NCBI GenBank assembly: GCA_029747585.1
Contig: JAPEVF010000520.1
Span: forward strand, 1 to 32,247
From: Pleurotus djamor
Lineage: Eukaryota; Basidiomycota; Agaricomycetes; Agaricales; Pleurotaceae
Reading direction: 5' to 3'
Length of the DNA stretch: 32,247 nt
The translations under genes and the position numbers were made by a program. The notes beneath the pieces were generated by a model. That model was not told the origin of the DNA. It made no database searches and saw nothing but the letters and a program-made list of their open reading frames with translations. Positions 21,753 to 32,247 of this stretch are shown one piece after another (position 1 is the stretch's first letter; the number at the start of each line of letters is the position of its first letter).

Positions 21753-23339
21753 TAACGCGATGAGAATAGCCAACATGACGAAAGCAAGACGAAAGCCGAG
21801 AGCCAGTGCTTACCATCCCGAGGTCACAGTAGAAATGCTGGGATGAGTCAGCGCACGGTACCATATGGGCCCAGTGAGAGTCAAATGGTCGCGAAAGAAG
21901 TTCGTGGTAAGCTGTGGTCAAACTGTGGCCATGCCGCCATGGTGGATAGAGGAATGCGCGGAGTTCAAGTATTTTAAGACCGCGAGCCCACGTGCCTGTG
22001 ACGCTGGTTGGCCACTCTGTGACTTGACAGGTCACAATGTTGTATCTACTCTATGTACCTCGAACTTGCCACCAACGTCGACCAGATACCCTTTGAAGTC
22101 AATGGTCGAATCACCANTTTTGAGGTGGAGCCGCAATGTAATTCTTTTGTTAAACCGACAACGACGACGTCCCGGGCTAGGCCATTGCTCGTCCTCGAGT
22201 GCGCTGTTTGAGGTTTCAGTGAGGTTTCCTCTGTTTTTTTTTTTGTTTTTTTTTCAAAAGAACTTACTAGCTAAAGCTTGCGTACAGGATCCTGCCTCAT
22301 GAAAGTTAGGCCTAGCTGCCTGCTCTGCTGATATGGCGGACCCTTTCGGAGGGAGAAGCGCCTTCAAAGCGCCCGAAAAACTTTGTCCTGCGAAAAGCCA
22401 ATTTCCCAGATGCATTCGACTCGGGAGTTGGTATATACTCCATCTTTTTCTGAATTCAACCTCACATCGTCTCCATCTGGGCGTGAGATTCTTCAACCTC
22501 CTTGACTGAGACGCTGTGCTGATTCTATTATCAGCTACCAGGTGTGGCCAATACGGATTCAGGAAGACGTTAGAAACCATGCTGTCGGAAAGGAGGAGTA
22601 CTGAAGTCAAAGCCGTCAAACTCTGTCCGACGCAGACTTGCGGCAAACTTTGGATCGCTCTACAACCTAGTCGGTAACCCTGAAACCCGCTTCCTCCAAT
22701 GCGACGTTTAGCCTTCGAATTATCTATTGCTTGACTCGTCCATCTAACCTTTAAGCCAACCCTGTCAGGTCGTCCCATCAGTTACCCTTCACGGGGGCAC
22801 GTTTGGACTTGACTCAAAATCTTCCTGAGATGGACACTCGAAGAATGTTCGCGCTGGTCAACTGACTCCTCAAGATCAGACGATTCCCGTCACCATCGAC
22901 CAATCACATTCTCAGGGTGTTGCCATAGGGTCGGCTAGAGTACTCACGACCAACACTCCAGGAGTCAATACTTTAACGCTTCGCCTTCCATCTTCGGCGA
23001 ACAATGGTCCCTGAACAAGCTATGTGCGTCTCTGGGTTTCACGTTTGAGGGTGAGTTTCGAGGAACAATGGTGCTTATCTTTGATCACCTAGTATATATC
23101 TGTCCTAGATTACCTTGTATTCACCCCTCAAATCGCGAGTTCGGTGAATACGCACGGTAAACATGAGGTTTTAACGTAGACGTCGAGTCATTCCGAGCCA
23201 GATCGTACATCATCCTGCGAAAGCTCAGGGATTGGCTTCGATAACGACGATGGGGGGCATCCAGATATAATCAGGCCCTCTGAGCCTCGAGTGTTCTCCA
23301 TTTTTCATCCCTCAAACTTGATTCCGAATAATCTGAGCC
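21753..23339. other. Intergenic stretch, no gene supported
   Basis: Contains one ambiguous base (22117), poly-T runs at about 22221-22253 and a 174-codon open stretch on the minus strand (22254-22778) with no family resemblance. Around 23050-23110 there is an intron-like gtgagt...ctag segment, which could belong to an upstream 5' UTR exon of the SET gene. No RNA gene was recognised. Confidence 0.45.
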
Positions 23340-25031
23340 ATGTCGAAAAGTACGCCCATTCTACACAATATTGTTTTATCCCCTCATCAAGCTTGTAGAT
23401 AACCGTGGTCTAACGAGTGTTGGGGATCTTGATAAGCTCAGCCTTACTTGTAACTTCAACTCTCCCCTCACTGATGACTTTGATTTTGATCATATCTCTG
23501 CGCAGTGGACCAATCTCACATCGCTGATGCCAATTCCAAATCTTCGGCGGCAAGTTCTCAACAGCGCATCACTTCGAAAATGCAGATCAAAGCAACTAGG
23601 GCCACACGCGAGACCTTCACAACCTCCAATGGTAGTACGTACCTACTATCTTTCCTTCGTCCTCTTCCCCTCTAATCGTTATCAACCCAAGAACAAATCG
23701 AACTTTTCGCTCATTCCCTCGACGGCGCCGCCCCCTCCCACTCCACCGACCCTAGATCTCGCTGCTTCTCCCTCATCCCCCAGCTCAGCGACGCATCCGA
23801 GGAAATTGAAGGCTTGACTAGCTGTGTCTTCAGATCGACGCACGACAAGTCCCTCTTTACCAACGTCCCAGGGTATCCACGCCGTATTCCTCGTCCACTC
23901 TATGAAAGTGGTGGGTATGTCATCAAACCATCCCCTGGAAAGGGTCTAGGGATGTTCGCTACCCGTGACTTCGCCTTCGGTGATATCATCATCAGCGAAC
24001 GTCCCCTACTCATATCCTCCGCCGCCATTTCTGGTGCTACCTCCGCCCCAGAAGAACCAGGAAAACCGCCACTCAAACTCTCTGAGTTCATCGCTAAAGG
24101 CTATGACGTTGAGGCGTCAGTGTTTGAATTCGAGGATAAGCTGCTTGATGAGGCCTTGGGGAGGATTTCGGGTGTGATGGAGAGGTTTCTTGCGTTGCAT
24201 GATTGTCATGCGGATGAAAGGACTAGTGGACCGCTTTTCGGGCGGTTGAGAACAAATGGGTTCAAGATTCCTATTCGTGGTGGAACGACAGGTACGTTCT
24301 GATTTGTTCCTTCGAGTTCTTGGACTGATCGATCAACTTGTTAGACTATGACCTGCCCTATACCGCTGCCCACGAGAAATTATCTCGCATCAACCATAGG
24401 TATGTACAAGTGTCATGTCTATACACCCCGCCGTTGCAGACTTCTCTGACTCTCTTCTCCAGTTGCAGTCCTAACTCTAACGTCCACTGGGACGCTGCCT
24501 CTGTCTCCCACCAGTGCTTCGCCATTCGTCCCATCGCCAAGGGAGAGGAAATTACGACCCACTACATCAGCCTGATCTACTTTGGTGATAAGCGTAAAGA
24601 CATGCTTCGAGACTACCGAATCACCTGTTCTTGCAAGGCTTGCGCCTNCCCCCCACTCATTCATCCTCCAACTCAACATTGCAGCGATGCGAAAGATCGT
24701 GGACGAACTAACGCAGAACATCGATCGACCGATTCGCTTGAAGTTGATCTTAAGGTCATGCAGGGAGGCCGTTGAGTTGGCGGAGAAGGAAGGACAGGAA
24801 GGGAATCCGGTGTATAGACCTCTGCTACACGGGCTTGCGTGTTGTCATTTGGCGGTTGGAGAGGAAGATGAGTGTAAGAGGCTTTTGCAGAAGAGGAGGA
24901 TGTTGGATATCATGCACGGTATGAACTCGAACGAGGAAGTGGTCAAGGACGTTGCAGTAATCCGAAGTGCCTTGGCTTCGGTTAGACCGCCAACTGCTTC
25001 GAAAGGCAAGAAGGCTCGAGCCGCAAAGTAG
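23340..25031 (+). CDS. SET-domain protein, probable protein lysine methyltransferase family (470 aa)
   Basis: Exons 23340-23349, 23399-23449, 23506-23634, 23692-24291, 24345-24399, 24463-25031. The first exon is only 10 nt (MSK + 1 base), with an in-frame stop just upstream of its ATG. The SET domain begins near residue 139 (PGKGLGMFATRDFAFGDIII). It holds RINHSCSPNSN (NHxCxPN, split by the last intron), KGEEITTHYI (GEExxxxY) and a Cys-rich post-SET CSCKACA. These residues bind S-adenosylmethionine, the substrate lysine channel and zinc in known SET enzymes. An N at 24648 in a C run shifts the frame. Dropping it lets the frame continue into ...HSFILQLNIAAMRKIVDEL to the stop, and the total then divides by three. 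An internal region between SET halves (about residues 160-262) replaces a MYND insertion; I see no zinc-finger Cys pattern there. The substrate is unknown. Confidence 0.88.
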
Positions 25032-25230
25032 AGTAGTTGCTTGAATGTTAGGTTTGGACTTCGCATCTGGCGACAATCATATGCGGCGGCGACAGACTTC
25101 GATGTTAGGCGATGAACCACTTCCTATTCAATCGCGGTGTGACCCAGATTAAACTTTTGCAACTGTTCGCTGAGATTGGGTTCTGTGACTTTTCGACCAT
25201 CTTGTGTCACTCTGAATCAATTGCATTAAG

Positions 25231-26418
25231 TTACGCACTCTGGTAAACTACGAAGAGCCCAAGCCATACAAGATAACCCAGCCGGGAGAAGTTGTCACAA
25301 AATGTGAACAGGCAGCTATCTTTACTTTGGAAGTCCACGGTCATCAACTGCCATGTGAAGTGGATCAATGATCCAAACACCGTTATGAAATAGTACCACG
25401 ATGGTGCGGTGACGCTACGGCCCACCATGATGAGTGATAGAACAAAGGCCGTAGAAAATGTTGCCAGGATGATGCGAATGTGTTTGCCAAAGAGAACGGC
25501 CGTCGATTTAACACCGATGCGGCGGTCATCTTCAAGGTCCATCGCACCGTAGATAGTATCGAAGTAAATGGTCCAGCTAGAGATGTGAGATCGTGAGAGT
25601 TGAACGTTGAGGGTGTAAAAGAATAATGCCCTCACCACACCGTCCCCGCAGAAAGAATGAGCAATGCAGGGCTTGATAAACTGCTAGTAACTGAGGTGCA
25701 TCCGATGAGGACACAAAATTGACATACGACCCCTGTAAGTGTATTTCGATCGAGTTAGCTGAATTGATATCGGTAAATAAGCGTGACAAACGAACCAAGC
25801 CATGCTTGTGGCCAGTATGTTACCCTTTTCATGACGGGGTAGAGAGGTACGAAAACAAATAGACAGATCATTCCAAGTAGCATTCTAGAAGGGTCCAATC
25901 GCGTCAAGTTTAATGGCTTAAATTAGGAATGTCGCACGTTAGGTCATTTGTGGTCTTCAGAAGCACCAAAAGGACGATCAGTTGAGGTAAAATAAAGCAT
26001 GACGTCCCAAAGACGGTGGCAGTTCCGACGACGAGTGGGCGGTTTTTCGTTCGCTCTGATATGTGTACATTCTGGTTATCAGCTAACAAATTAGGCTGTA
26101 ATTACTCACCAATTTGCGCATCAATATCTCTGTCGCAAATATCATCCCATGCCGATCCAACACTATGGAAGAGCAAGCTTGAAAAGAAGTACACCAGAAG
26201 ATGTTGAAAGTAGGCCAAAAGAGGTAGTCCCACTTCTCGAGAACCAAGCGTAAGCCCCCAAGCTATGAGGGATTCAGCCTCGGTACAAACGAAATGTGTC
26301 GCGATAAAGACTCACCCGAAGCCCAGAAAAATGGATTTGGTCCAAAGAAATAGAGAAGACGGGATAGATGGATGTATGGGACTATGGAGGGGGAGAGACG
26401 GCCGATCCTGACTGACAT
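25231..26418 (-). CDS. UbiA-family prenyltransferase (301 aa), COQ2-like
   Basis: Minus-strand exons (high to low): 26418-26316, 26262-26110, 26055-25938, 25884-25796, 25732-25636, 25576-25231, all in frame. This is an integral membrane enzyme transferring a prenyl chain to an aromatic or similar acceptor. First Asp-rich motif: GSAWDDICDRDID (usual NDxxDxxxD, here DDxxDxxxD). Then ERTKNRPLVVG, YPVMKRVTYWPQAWLG (a strong family signature) and the second motif FDTIYGAMDLEDDRRIGVKSTAVLFG. Hydrophobic helices fill the rest. It is shorter than typical mitochondrial COQ2, and no transit peptide is visible with the chosen start MSVRIGRLS, which has a stop just upstream. An alternative first exon at 26598-26573 (MAFHSYLGR) could be spliced in through a long intron. 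Either ubiquinone synthesis or a meroterpenoid-type pathway is possible; the neighbouring P450 favours the latter weakly. Confidence 0.9.
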
Positions 26419-26989
26419 GACTATGGTGATTCAATGAGGACGAATTTTGCGAAGGTTCGGGTAGATCTAGAGTAGAGTGTGCCCCAGTGTAAAGTCGTGA
26501 TTGTCGCTCCAAGGCTCAATTTTACAAAATGTATGATGGCAGTTGTGCTGGGAGGGCAGGCATTGCACTTACCGACCCAGGTATGAATGAAAGGCCATTG
26601 GCCTTGGTCGTGGCACTCACAGTCTATAGATAGAACACAGGGCCAAAAATCTTATCGATATCTTATCAATCTTATCCTTTCGTCGTGCCGCAGCTTCCAC
26701 GCTCTCGCCATCACAGCCACGCTCAGACCAACACACTCTGCTCTAACCGCGTCAAGATTCACCGTCACCCTCAGGCAGAAGCTCTCATCCATTTTTTCAA
26801 NGCTGCTGGGGTCATGAACGGCGCTCGCTCTTTTCGACATTCTGAGCGTGGCCGTGGCAATAGCAGGAACGTTCTTGTACCTTCTGACCAACTTTTGACC
26901 ATCACTTGTAGAATCAGTGATGGTTCCTCGTACCTCTTGACATAAAAGAATTACTATTCTCGCCCTTTGCCTCGTGCATAGCGTCTACC
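26419..26989. promoter_or_regulatory. Shared upstream region of the divergent UbiA and P450 genes
   Basis: About 570 bases separate the two start codons. A TATA-like cataaaag lies at 26941-26948, about 45 bases before the P450 ATG. A gtaagt donor on the minus strand at 26572 may mark a 5' exon of the prenyltransferase. One ambiguous base is at 26801. Co-regulation is an inference from the head-to-head layout. Confidence 0.5.
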
Positions 26990-28990
26990 ATGGCCCTCGT
27001 TTCCATCTTCATCGTCCTCGTTGCAATTAGCTTTTTCTACCGCCTTTCAAGGCGGACAAACACGCCACCCGGCCCGCATGGCTACCCACTCATCGGTGCA
27101 GCTTTATCAATGCCATCTCAAAGAGAGTGGATTACCTACGAAAAATGGAAAAGGCTTTACGGTCGAATAGTCCACGTTAACGTGTTTGGACAGGCGATTG
27201 CTTTCTTGAATGATTCAGATCTCGCGATAGACCTGCTCAATCGCCGCAGCAGTTCCTCTGCGGAACGACCCAAGTTTCCCATGCTCGAACTGTCAGTCCT
27301 CTTCATTTACTGTCAATGGTTGTCAGGTTCTAAGATAGGACACTGGTCTAATTACAGGATGGGATTTCTTGACTGGAATCTTGGAATTATTTCTCGTGGC
27401 CCAATCCTCAACCATGGTAGGAAAATGATGCTGCAAAGCTTCAATCCCTCAACAATGCCGAACTATGAATCTATGCAAACTCGGGAAGTCGCATCGCTAC
27501 TTATTCGCCTTCAGGATTCACCCAAGGACTTTGAAAGTCATCTACGAAGGTTGGAGAGCTACTAAGTCTTATAGAATGTACTGATCGTCTAACGCAGACT
27601 TAACGTTGCTCAAATCATGAATGTCTTCTTTGGAGTTGAACTTGATGAAGACGATACCCATGGATTCGTGCGGCTCAATCTAGATATAATGGATGTCGCA
27701 TCGCCGCCCGGCTCGATGGGGGCATTCTTGCTGAACGTCTTTCCCGATAGTCAGTCGCACTTCTTATCACTTCTTCTCTTTCTTACTCACTCACGGCTGT
27801 AGTTCTACACAAACCGTTGAGTCACTGGCCGACTTGGCTGCCAGGTGGTAGCTTCATGCAAGTTGCGAACAAAGGGTACGAATTGTGTGGTAAATTTCTC
27901 TCATTTGTGGACGCAAGTGGCTCTGCCGGTGCTGAGGTACGCCACGCTGCCCATGTGAGTATATTCCGAGTTCTCACCTTCATCACAGTCCTTCATGCAC
28001 AAGTATCTATCCGAAGCAACCTCGGAAACTGAAAAGCTCGCAGCCAGAGCTGCGGCTGCAACATCGTTTAGTGGTGGGTGCCTTTTCTCACACTATGAGT
28101 GACCAACGCTGGTTATTGAAACCCACTCCAGCCGGCGCGGAGACATCAACGGCTGTGCTTCTTTCTACTTTTCTGGCGATGGTTCTTTTTCCTGATGTTC
28201 AGAAACGAGCACATGAGGAACTTGACCGTGTACTTCAATATGGCCGGCTACCCACGCTGGAAGACCGTGCCCTGAATCGTCTCCCGTACATCACGGCGAT
28301 ATATCTCGAATGTCTTCGATGGGCGCCGCCAGGGAGCTTTGGTATGATCTGCCCCTTGTCCTTCCACGCGGTTACTGATGTCAAAACCAAAGGGTTGCCG
28401 CACCTTCTTACCTCCAATGAAATTGCTGATGGATACACTCTCCCTTCGGGCACAATCGTCATGAGTAACGTGTGGTAAGACTCTGCTAATACTCTCTTCT
28501 TCGTTCTACACAACCCGTTTACGCTTCCCCTGTAGGTCAATCCTCCATGATGAAAACATATACGCATCGCCTATGGTGTTCAATCCAGACCGATTCATAG
28601 GTGAAAATGCCCAAAATGACCCAAGAGTCCATAGCTTTGGGTATGGCAAACGGTGAGATGCTTTATCTCCGAGATGCTCTCGAACTCAACTCATCACTGT
28701 GCCTTGGTTTTATCTTAGTTCATGCCCGGGACGACATCTTGCCGAAAGCTTACTTTGGCTGTGTATTGCGAATATTCTGACCGTCTTTGATATCTCCCCT
28801 GAAACTGATGAAACCGGAAAACCATGCTTCCCTGTCGTTGATTTTACCTCTGGTGTCATGAGGTGAGTCGGTCTTATTCTACAGTGCTGATGGTGTCACT
28901 AACCCGCTGCACGTTAGTCGCCCTTTGCCTTTCCAATGTCGCATATTGTCGCGCTCTCAAGCCTACACTGACCTCATTCAGAGAAATTAA
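26990..28990 (+). CDS. Cytochrome P450 monooxygenase (496 aa)
   Basis: Exons 26990-27291, 27358-27549, 27598-27749, 27803-27936, 27989-28073, 28132-28341, 28393-28474, 28536-28652, 28719-28862, 28918-28990, in frame throughout. The N-terminal membrane anchor (MALVSIFIVLVAISFFYRL) is followed by the proline hinge PPGPHGYPLIG. I-helix: AGAETST (about residues 289-295, Glu in place of the commoner Asp). K-helix ExxR: ECLR (348-351). Then NPDRF and the heme-binding loop FGYGKRSCPGRHLAE, with the iron-ligand Cys near 427. Length and motifs are complete, so it should be an active ER monooxygenase. It resembles the large basidiomycete group often labelled O-methylsterigmatocystin oxidoreductase-like, whose substrates are mostly unknown. 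The intron 28342-28392 is 51 nt with no stop in frame, so it could be retained as a 17-residue insert. Confidence 0.95.
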
Positions 28991-29227
28991 CGAGAATATA
29001 TCTCATACAAGTTGATTATCGGAATAGCTGACAAAGTCGAGTTCTAGCGATTCAACTCGCGTTCCCCTAGAACCTCCTGGCGTTACCCTGGAGGATCTCC
29101 CTTGGATCTCCCTTTATCTTATTCGTTAATTCACTCTTGACCACCCGTTGAGGGGGAGTATTGACTTGTAAATCTATACGGATAACTTCCCAACATGCGT
29201 GGAAGCGAACATTGGTATTTGTGTACA

Positions 29228-30639
29228 CTAGTTATGACGCTTCGTTGGCTCCTGTATCTCCGCAGACTCTTTCCTTACGTTGCGATTATAAATACCAATA
29301 TCCACGTCACTTGTGCCTTCGATGGGACTGGGCTTCAGCGCCGTGTCGACCTCGACCTCCACTTCGGTGGTCATCTGGACATTGATTCGCGTCGGGGCGT
29401 GTCCGATAGTCTGGACGGGGTCACCAGACATTTGGTACGTGAAGCTATCTGCATCCATAGCTCGCAATCGAACACGAATAATGACAGCGTTGAACGATAT
29501 GCCCTGAAATCGACTCTCAGACCATCGTGATGAGTACGTATGTATTTTCAAAATGACGCACCACCATTGGGGTTACCANTTGGAAGAGTACGTAGTGCTC
29601 AAACAGCTTAAAGGAGAATAGTATGAGGAGTAGGATTTCGGTCATCAATTGGAGGGCAGGGCATTCGATGATGATTCGGAGGATGGGGATCAGGGCACTC
29701 CTCTTCGTTAGGTAGGGGGATGACCTTTGAGAAGTTTGCCAGATACGATATGCCATCAGAGAGGTAGTCAGGAAATTTTGCAGAACGGCGAGGTAATAAA
29801 AGGCTTCAATCCAGGAGTGTATGGGGGGTTGGAAAATTTGCTGTGTGGGACCAAGGAGGGAGAACAGGGCGCATGATACGTAGCCAACAACTGCAGGGGA
29901 AGACTTCAGTCGTGATAGCGCACTGGATATGTCTGCACTCACCTATTTTGCCAAGCAGGAGCGTGATCGGCAAGGCGATTATCTTCCAATTTCTATTCCA
30001 CAGGACGAAGCACTGATACACCTGTGGTAGCCGCGAGTGTTCTATCAGTACCATGGCGCCGCGAGGAAAAGAAGCGAAGACGCTTACGGCAACCATGCCT
30101 CCAAGGATTTCTTGAGTAGTGTAAAGCGTAGACACTATAACACTGTCCCACCTGTCAAGTCTCATTACAAAGACCAATGGGTTACTGTCGATTGCGGTGA
30201 ACGCTCCCAGGAGCATATGGGCGGACATGAAGACTTGAAAGGTTGCAACGAAAAACATGACGCTCGCGATAGAAATCATGATCTATAGGCCACGCCGTTC
30301 GTGATAATTACTCTAGAGATGACATGAAGCTTTGGAGAGCGGATAATACCTTCGTATGCCTATCAGCAGGCCTCGATCTTCCAAATGTCATGGAAAGTGT
30401 CCCAATGAACAGACATAGTAGCAGCCCTGAAGGTGTTCTCTCAGTGGCCAGGACTGTAGAAATGGCGCAGCGTAGATACCATAGAGGAGCCCCTATATGT
30501 GAGCTCAGAACCTCGAAACTCACTGAGATGAAGCGAAGTGACATACACCAATCCAGTACGCAATAAGGATTGTTCGTCTTCCGCTTTCAATCACTGAGGG
30601 AGGCAAGGGCGGGGGCAACGGGATGGGAGAGGAGGACAT
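29228..30639 (-). CDS. Seven-helix membrane protein, Agaricomycete type (353 aa)
   Basis: Minus-strand exons: 30639-30547, 30492-30480 (13 nt), 30426-30350, 30282-30088, 30021-29943, 29890-29562, 29503-29228; the total is a multiple of three. The 13-nt exon joins IAYWIG to GLLYGLLLCLFIG and makes the first helix. Helices: about residues 26-50, 62-86 (IMISIASVMFFVATFQVFMSAH), 102-132, 135-160 (KIIALPITLLLG), 180-203 (YYLAVLQNFLTTSLMAYRIW), 217-241 (ALQLMTEILLLILFSF) and 246-270 (VTPMVVGISFNAVIIRVRL). A cytosolic-type tail follows. These resemble expanded basidiomycete multi-pass proteins of unknown function, sometimes likened to receptors; no ligand is known. The ambiguous base at 29579 lies inside a codon (nTG) and keeps the frame. 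Confidence 0.87.
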
Positions 30640-31640
30640 AATCGTGACCGAATCTGCAGGCGTTAGCCTACTTGTTATAAGTATGGGAAGACAGACGATT
30701 GGACCTATGGCTCGTATCAGCACTTGCTACCTTGCTATCACAGGCAGTTCGCAATCAACGATGATATATCACTAAGCTTTGATGATGAGATGATCTTGGG
30801 AGTTCTCCTTAGGCCGCACGCCCGGGACAAAATTAGATGTCGAGTGTACGCCAACACGGCTCTGTGTAAACTGATTCAATGACGTCCCACCGGGGTGGGA
30901 AGACGCCCATTACCAATTTTCCTTCCTACGCGGCGCTCAGTCCCTCATAATCAAAGGGCGGCCTTGATTGGCATAGGAATCAGACGACTTCCTGGAGGCC
31001 GGTCTAAGCGATGCCACACTGATAAAAGGCAATGTGTACTTCACCTTGATAATTACGCGAGGCTTCGTCATTTTCTCTTGATATCGGATTCCAAGGGTGT
31101 GGGAGCCGGCAAGCGAATATCGCGAGTATCTAACGTGGCCTGTGCGCAACAGGTGTGGAACTTGATGGAGACATGATTTCTTGATCTGGTCGCGCTTTCA
31201 TCACCGCGCGCAGAAACATGAAAGTAACATATGTAGACATGGGGCTGATGCGATAGTACCGCGACAACGAGGCACGCGGGTGCAAAGAGATTGGCCGATG
31301 GTCCAAGAATAGGACGGATAGAGGCTATGATACTGATGATACCATATGTGCTTGTATTACGAGCAAATAGAGGAGAATCTTTCCTTGGAAGACGACCGGC
31401 TCGCAAGTCTACCGTTCGTGGCGATAAGCCCTTCGTAGCGTGGCACAGATGCGCCTCGTTCAAGCAGGGTTTTGCAATTTTTTCCGTGGGCTTTCACATT
31501 TATGCTGTGCACGAAGACGGAGGGATATCAACTAAGCCTGAAGCTGAAGGATGAAGATATTCCTGAGACTAGTTTACTAGGAGAAGGTTTGCGTTACGCC
31601 TCCTTTACAACGTCACATGAAATGCAACATCACATGAGAT
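30640..31640. other. Intergenic stretch, no gene supported
   Basis: Open stretches of 70-131 codons exist on both strands. They overlap each other, lack family resemblance and show no splice logic that I can follow. The minus-strand one at 31068-31463 includes a hydrophobic run but nothing else. Confidence 0.45.
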
Positions 31641-31649
31641 CACGCTTCC

Positions 31650-32180
31650 GCAGCGCGTTAGTGAGCCCCTTTTCCACCTTTTCCTCCTCATCACGCGCAG
31701 CGCACTCGCAAGCCCCTTTTCTTTCTTTTTGCCTCCTCGTCGACATCACGCGTCCGCAGTTGAAGCGCTCTCGGAGAGTCTCCCCTGTCGCCCGTTGATC
31801 ACGTTCTTCGCCTGCAGCCCACCACCTAGCACTGAGCAAGCCCCTTTTTTGTTCGTCCACAGCTGACCACCGAGGCTGAGGATCCCCTCTCGTCCTTTGG
31901 TCACGTTCGTCCGCAGCTCATCAATGCATCACTAGTGAATCTGAGCACATCCCCGGCTGAAGCGCTGAAGATTTCAGTCTCCCAGACCACTCGTTGCTCC
32001 CCCAGGTGGTGGTTTCACTTCCCCTGAGTCTCCCCTATCGGCCTTCGAACGAGATCACGTCTGTCGCCTCCGCAGCTAACCACTTCATCAACTCGTCTGC
32101 CCTTTCCCCTCGTCACGCGTTCGTAGCTCACGAGTTCACTGAATCTCCCCTATCGCCGTCACGGCCGCAGCTCCTTTGAA
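31650..32180 (+). repeat. Degenerate C/T-rich tandem repeat
   Basis: Loose units combine a tcccct word, a tcacg word and a (c)cgcagct or cgtagct word. tcccct starts occur near 31781, 31883, 32031, 32105 and 32145. cgcagc/cgtagc words recur near 31755, 31911, 32071, 32122 and 32166. A variant (agccccttttcc with acgcg) precedes them at 31664-31760. Units are about 40-150 nt and have diverged. No coding frame is maintained. Confidence 0.55.
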
Positions 32181-32247
32181 TGGTGAAGTGATCTCCGCTT
32201 TGCATTCATGCCGTTCTTCTGACTGTGAAGGGTTGTTGAAGGGCGAT

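Noticed and set aside
22254..22778. 174-codon open stretch on the minus strand
   Set aside because: No recognisable motif. It ends in a poly-T tract on the plus strand, has no homologous feature in the window, and a stretch this long can occur by chance in a 1.6 kb gap.
31068..31463. 131-codon minus-strand open stretch with a hydrophobic run
   Set aside because: It overlaps equally long open stretches on the other strand. Composition is irregular, and there is no start context or family signal.

Overview
The window looks like nuclear DNA of a basidiomycete fungus, most likely an Agaricomycete. Its genes are split by many 48-70 nt introns with GT(A/G)(A/C)G donors and CTNAC/CTGA-like branch sites. 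The proteins resemble families common in that class: secreted MKSVFALA... proteins, a SET protein, an Old Yellow Enzyme, a UbiA prenyltransferase, a cytochrome P450 and a seven-helix membrane protein. A Cantharellales genus such as Rhizoctonia is plausible, but the sequence alone does not settle it.

Layout. (1) 146-2370 and 9939-12196 are two near-identical direct copies of a ~2.2 kb segment. Each carries one intron-free hypothetical gene of ~556 codons; the left copy is broken only by an ambiguous base at 730. (2) Between them lie about 7.5 kb with no conventional gene. This holds an array of seven copies of a 33-nt core (3379-4205) and a TATA-driven locus (about 5194-9188) that I can parse into ~23 short exons and 22 introns without finding one continuous reading frame. 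(3) 12654-18442 holds two tandem paralogues of a secreted protein (566 and 564 aa). They share all ten coding introns, two 5'-UTR introns and the TATA context. (4) 18833-20273 is an Old Yellow Enzyme gene with an altered active-site position; 20530-21027 is a small acidic protein on the minus strand. (5) 21479-21752 is an 82-bp inverted repeat with 80/82 identity around a 110-nt loop. (6) 23340-25031 is a SET-domain gene. (7) 25231-26418 (minus, UbiA prenyltransferase) and 26990-28990 (plus, P450) are divergent neighbours. (8) 29228-30639 (minus) is a 353-aa seven-helix membrane protein. (9) The right end (31650-32180) is a degenerate C/T-rich repeat.

Gene models were built by hand, choosing introns that keep family motifs in frame. 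All multi-exon models close to a multiple of three, which supports them. The UbiA and P450 genes, possibly with the OYE 5 kb away, could act in one small-molecule pathway; that is inference from position only. The most unusual part is the 5.2-9.2 kb spliced, module-duplicated locus between the two direct repeats.
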